DNA of 64,000 nt, from NCBI RefSeq assembly GCF_003318295.1, contig NZ_QOCW01000002.1, forward strand, positions 62,001-126,000, written 5' to 3'. Positions 61,979-64,000 of the stretch are shown piece after piece (the first letter of the stretch is position 1; each line of letters opens with the position of its first letter). This DNA is from Bacillus taeanensis (lineage in GTDB: Bacteria > Bacillota > Bacilli > Bacillales > UBA6769). The notes beneath the pieces are model-generated. The model saw nothing but the letters and a program-made list of their open reading frames with translations, was not told the origin of the DNA and searched no databases. The translations under genes were made by a program, and so were the position numbers.

Positions 61979-62032
61979 GTACAAGAAAAACAAATAAGGC
62001 ATACAAGAGTTGCCTTAATTGTTTTTCTTTGT
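61979..62032 (+). promoter_or_regulatory. Long leader hairpin, possible attenuator
   Basis: TACAAGAAAAACAAATAAGG... pairs with its near-perfect complement over about 22 bp with a 9-nt loop. It begins about 9 nt after the sigma-W -10 box, so it lies at the very 5' end of the TerD mRNA. Its 3' arm is T-rich (TTGTTTTTC). Confidence 0.6.
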
Positions 62033-62117
62033 ATTAAAAGTAATTATGTAGTAAGGTGAAAGTAACTCATTCACGTTAGCGTGAAGAGGAAAAAATTATG
62101 AAGGAGTGACATCGAGC

Positions 62118-62726
62118 GTGGCAATATCATTACAAAAAGGGCAGCGAATTGATTTAACAAAAAGTAATCCAGGATTAACGAAAGTAATGATCGGTTTAGG
62201 TTGGGATCCCGTTTCACAATCAGGTGGAAAAGGCTTATTAGGAGGATTATTTGGCGGGTCTTCAGCGCCAAATGTTGATTGCGATGCATCCGTCATTATG
62301 TTAAAAAATGATAAATTTGTAGATAAACAAAATCTTATCTATTTTGGTAATCTGAAAAGTAATTGTAAAAGTGTTGTTCACTCCGGCGATAACCTTACAG
62401 GTGATGGTGACGGAGATGATGAACAAATTCAAATTGATTTAACACAAGTGCCGCAGGATGTCAATAAACTAGTTTTTGTCGTAAATATTTATGATTGTAC
62501 ACGCAGAAAACAGGATTTTGGAATGATTCAAAATGCGTTTATTCGTGTAGTGAATCAGCAAAACAATCAAGAACTTGTCAGATTTAATTTAACAGATAAC
62601 TATTCAGGTCAAACAACCCTAATTACTGGGGAACTTTACCGACATGGAACGGAATGGAAGTTTGCAGCAGTTGGAGAAGGGACAACAGATCCAGGCTTAC
62701 AGCAAATCGTCCAGCGATACATATAA
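62118..62726 (+). CDS. TerD-family protein 1 (YceC-like)
   Basis: AAGGAGTG (62101-62108) selects GTG 62118, giving 202 residues. It is a TerD/CABP beta-sandwich: [20 protein letters not shown], the Ca2+-loop aspartates in [16 protein letters not shown] and the ELYRHGTEWKF end. It has a Gly/Ser-rich insert (SGGKGLLGGLFGGSS) in place of the DxF loop of the others, as in YceC. The family is linked to tellurite, envelope and oxidative stress. Confidence 0.9.
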   Translation: MAISLQKGQRIDLTKSNPGLTKVMIGLGWDPVSQSGGKGLLGGLFGGSSAPNVDCDASVIMLKNDKFVDKQNLIYFGNLKSNCKSVVHSGDNLTGDGDGDDEQIQIDLTQVPQDVNKLVFVVNIYDCTRRKQDFGMIQNAFIRVVNQQNNQELVRFNLTDNYSGQTTLITGELYRHGTEWKFAAVGEGTTDPGLQQIVQRYI

Positions 62727-62787
62727 TTTGGGACGTTAAAAACCTATTATTTAAAAATCTCTTACTATAAAAAAGGAGCGATTTAAC

Positions 62788-63369
62788 ATGGCAATTAGTT
62801 TACAAAAAGGACAAAAGGTAGATTTAACAAAAACAAATCCAGGACTTTCAAAAATCGTTGTAGGATTAGGCTGGGATGCAAATAAATTTGATACTGGTGC
62901 AGCATTTGACTTAGATGCTTCTGTTTTTTTATTAAATGAAAGCGGGAAAACACGTTCAGAGAAAGATTTTGTCTTCTATAACAACAATGAAGGCGGAAAT
63001 GGTTCAGTTGTCCACTCTGGTGATAATTTAACAGGTGCTGGAGATGGTGATGATGAGCAGGTGAAAGTTGATCTTCAATCTGTACCGCAAGATGTAGCAA
63101 AGATTGCTTTTACGATTACGATTCATGATGCGGAAAGCAGAAATCAAAATTTTGGACAAGTATCCAATGCGTTTGTTCGTGTTTTAAGTGAAGAAACTGG
63201 CGAAGAGTTAATCCGTTATGATCTTGCAGAAGACTTCTCAATTGAAACAGCAGTTGTTGTCGGTGAATTATACCGTCATAATGGCGAATGGAAATTCAGC
63301 GCCGTTGGAAGCGGCTATCAAGGCGGTTTAGCAGCGCTTGCAACGGATTACGGATTACAAGTAGGCTAA
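62788..63369 (+). CDS. TerD-family protein 2 (YceD-like)
   Basis: A standard 193-residue TerD protein: [47 protein letters not shown] with the acidic Ca2+-binding residues, and [29 protein letters not shown] precedes the ATG; 61 nt separate it from the first copy. Confidence 0.93.
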   Translation: MAISLQKGQKVDLTKTNPGLSKIVVGLGWDANKFDTGAAFDLDASVFLLNESGKTRSEKDFVFYNNNEGGNGSVVHSGDNLTGAGDGDDEQVKVDLQSVPQDVAKIAFTITIHDAESRNQNFGQVSNAFVRVLSEETGEELIRYDLAEDFSIETAVVVGELYRHNGEWKFSAVGSGYQGGLAALATDYGLQVG

Positions 63370-63453
63370 TTTTATAGGGAATGAACAGGTTTTGTGCGTT
63401 GTACCTTTAAACAACGTACTTTTAATACATTCATAGAAAGGATGAAGGGAAAG

Positions 63454-64000
63454 ATGGGCATTCAATTATCAAAAGGACAGCGCATTGATTTAACAAAAAC
63501 AAATCCAGGGTTAACAAAAGCAATTATTGGTCTCGGCTGGGACGTTAATCATTTTGACAGTGGAGCCAATTTTGATTTAGACGCTTCAGCCTTTCTTGCT
63601 GATCAAAATGGAAAAGTCATTAATGATCTAGATTTTGTTTTTTATAACAACCTCGAAGATCCAAGCGGTTCAGTTTCGCATACAGGTGATAATCGAACAG
63701 GCGCGGGTGATGGTGATGATGAGCAAATACTTGTTGAGTTTTCAAAGGTTCCATCTCATATCCATAAAATTGGCATTACAGTTACGATTCATGATGCTGA
63801 TTTACGAAACCAAAACTTTGGACAAGTATCAAATGCCTTTGTTCGCGTTGTAAATGAAGAAACGAATGAAGAATTAGTGCGCTATGACCTAGGTGAAGAT
63901 TTTTCCATCGAAACAGCAATTGTCGTATGTGAGCTTTACCGTCATAATGGCGATTGGAAATTCAATGCCATTGGCAGTGGATTTTCCGGCGGATTAGCAG
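63454..64000 (+). CDS. TerD-family protein 3 (YceE-like), cut by the window end
   Basis: From ATG 63454, after AAAGGATGAAGGGA, the frame is open to the end of the window (182 codons). Features are [47 protein letters not shown] and [21 protein letters not shown]. Only about 10 residues should be missing. The order of three TerD paralogues matches yceC-yceD-yceE, so TerC- and YceG-type genes may follow. Confidence 0.92.
   Translation, partial: MGIQLSKGQRIDLTKTNPGLTKAIIGLGWDVNHFDSGANFDLDASAFLADQNGKVINDLDFVFYNNLEDPSGSVSHTGDNRTGAGDGDDEQILVEFSKVPSHIHKIGITVTIHDADLRNQNFGQVSNAFVRVVNEETNEELVRYDLGEDFSIETAIVVCELYRHNGDWKFNAIGSGFSGGLA

Noticed and set aside
1-64000. CRISPR arrays, insertion sequences, prophage genes or rRNA operons
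   Set aside because: No regularly spaced repeats, transposase or integrase motifs, phage structural genes or rRNA sequence were seen.

Overview
The window looks like chromosome of a low-GC Bacillaceae bacterium (Bacillus or Priestia type; I cannot fix the genus). The evidence is Bacillus-type ribosome binding sites, a CotF-like spore coat gene, YwbE, CspA and YceC/D/E-type TerD genes, and matches to sigma-B and sigma-W promoters. Most genes lie on the + strand and most transcription units end in clear hairpin terminators.

Layout. 1-11.5 kb is a mosaic of single genes: a sugar-binding protein, small stress-type proteins, a degenerate tRNA-like gene, a secreted M3 peptidase, a GH32 sucrose-6-phosphate hydrolase, a lone receiver protein, an MBL hydrolase, a CotF-like coat protein and an acetate-uptake-type membrane protein. 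11.7-28.5 kb is a sugar-acid catabolic island. It has a TRAP transporter with two binding proteins, a LarA-type racemase/epimerase homologue, IlvD/YjhG-type and split UxaA-type dehydratases, a DHDPS-family aldolase/dehydratase, an FAH-family enzyme, an aldehyde dehydrogenase and two IclR regulators. A 17-nt palindrome recurs three times in front of its operons, twice inside one promoter region and once over a -10 box, and is probably the IclR operator. A transporter remnant with an in-frame stop lies inside the island.

28.5-33.8 kb holds housekeeping and stress genes: CspA, YwbE, a DEAD-box helicase, a Cys-rich copper-type four-helix protein and an MprF-like synthase domain. 34-44.5 kb is a complete [NiFe]-hydrogenase locus: hypABFCDE, then a cytochrome b5-like gene, small and large subunits, a maturation protease and a membrane permease. 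The small subunit has no Tat signal and lacks one expected proximal-cluster cysteine. At 45.2-45.4 kb a yybP-ykoY (Mn2+) riboswitch precedes a TerC gene reduced to 30 codons.

46.3-55.7 kb is the most unusual part and my best candidate for an undescribed system. It encodes two 2Fe-2S ferredoxins, a creatininase-family hydrolase, a large secondary transporter, a haem-oxygenase-fold protein with a full diiron ligand set, an aldehyde dehydrogenase, a GlcG/HbpS protein, a paired CHR transporter, an aspartate dehydrogenase and a GntR/FCD regulator. At least nine copies of a TTGGTATACCAA-like operator sit in front of these units, which implies one local regulon. I infer an oxidative catabolic pathway for an unknown, probably nitrogen-containing, substrate.

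55.9-64 kb holds a tiny ORF with a possible Fur box, a second Prs-type PRPP synthetase, an SDR stress dehydrogenase, a SWIM/SNF2 helicase and three TerD paralogues. The TerD genes follow a perfect sigma-W promoter match and a long leader hairpin; the last one runs off the end of the window.
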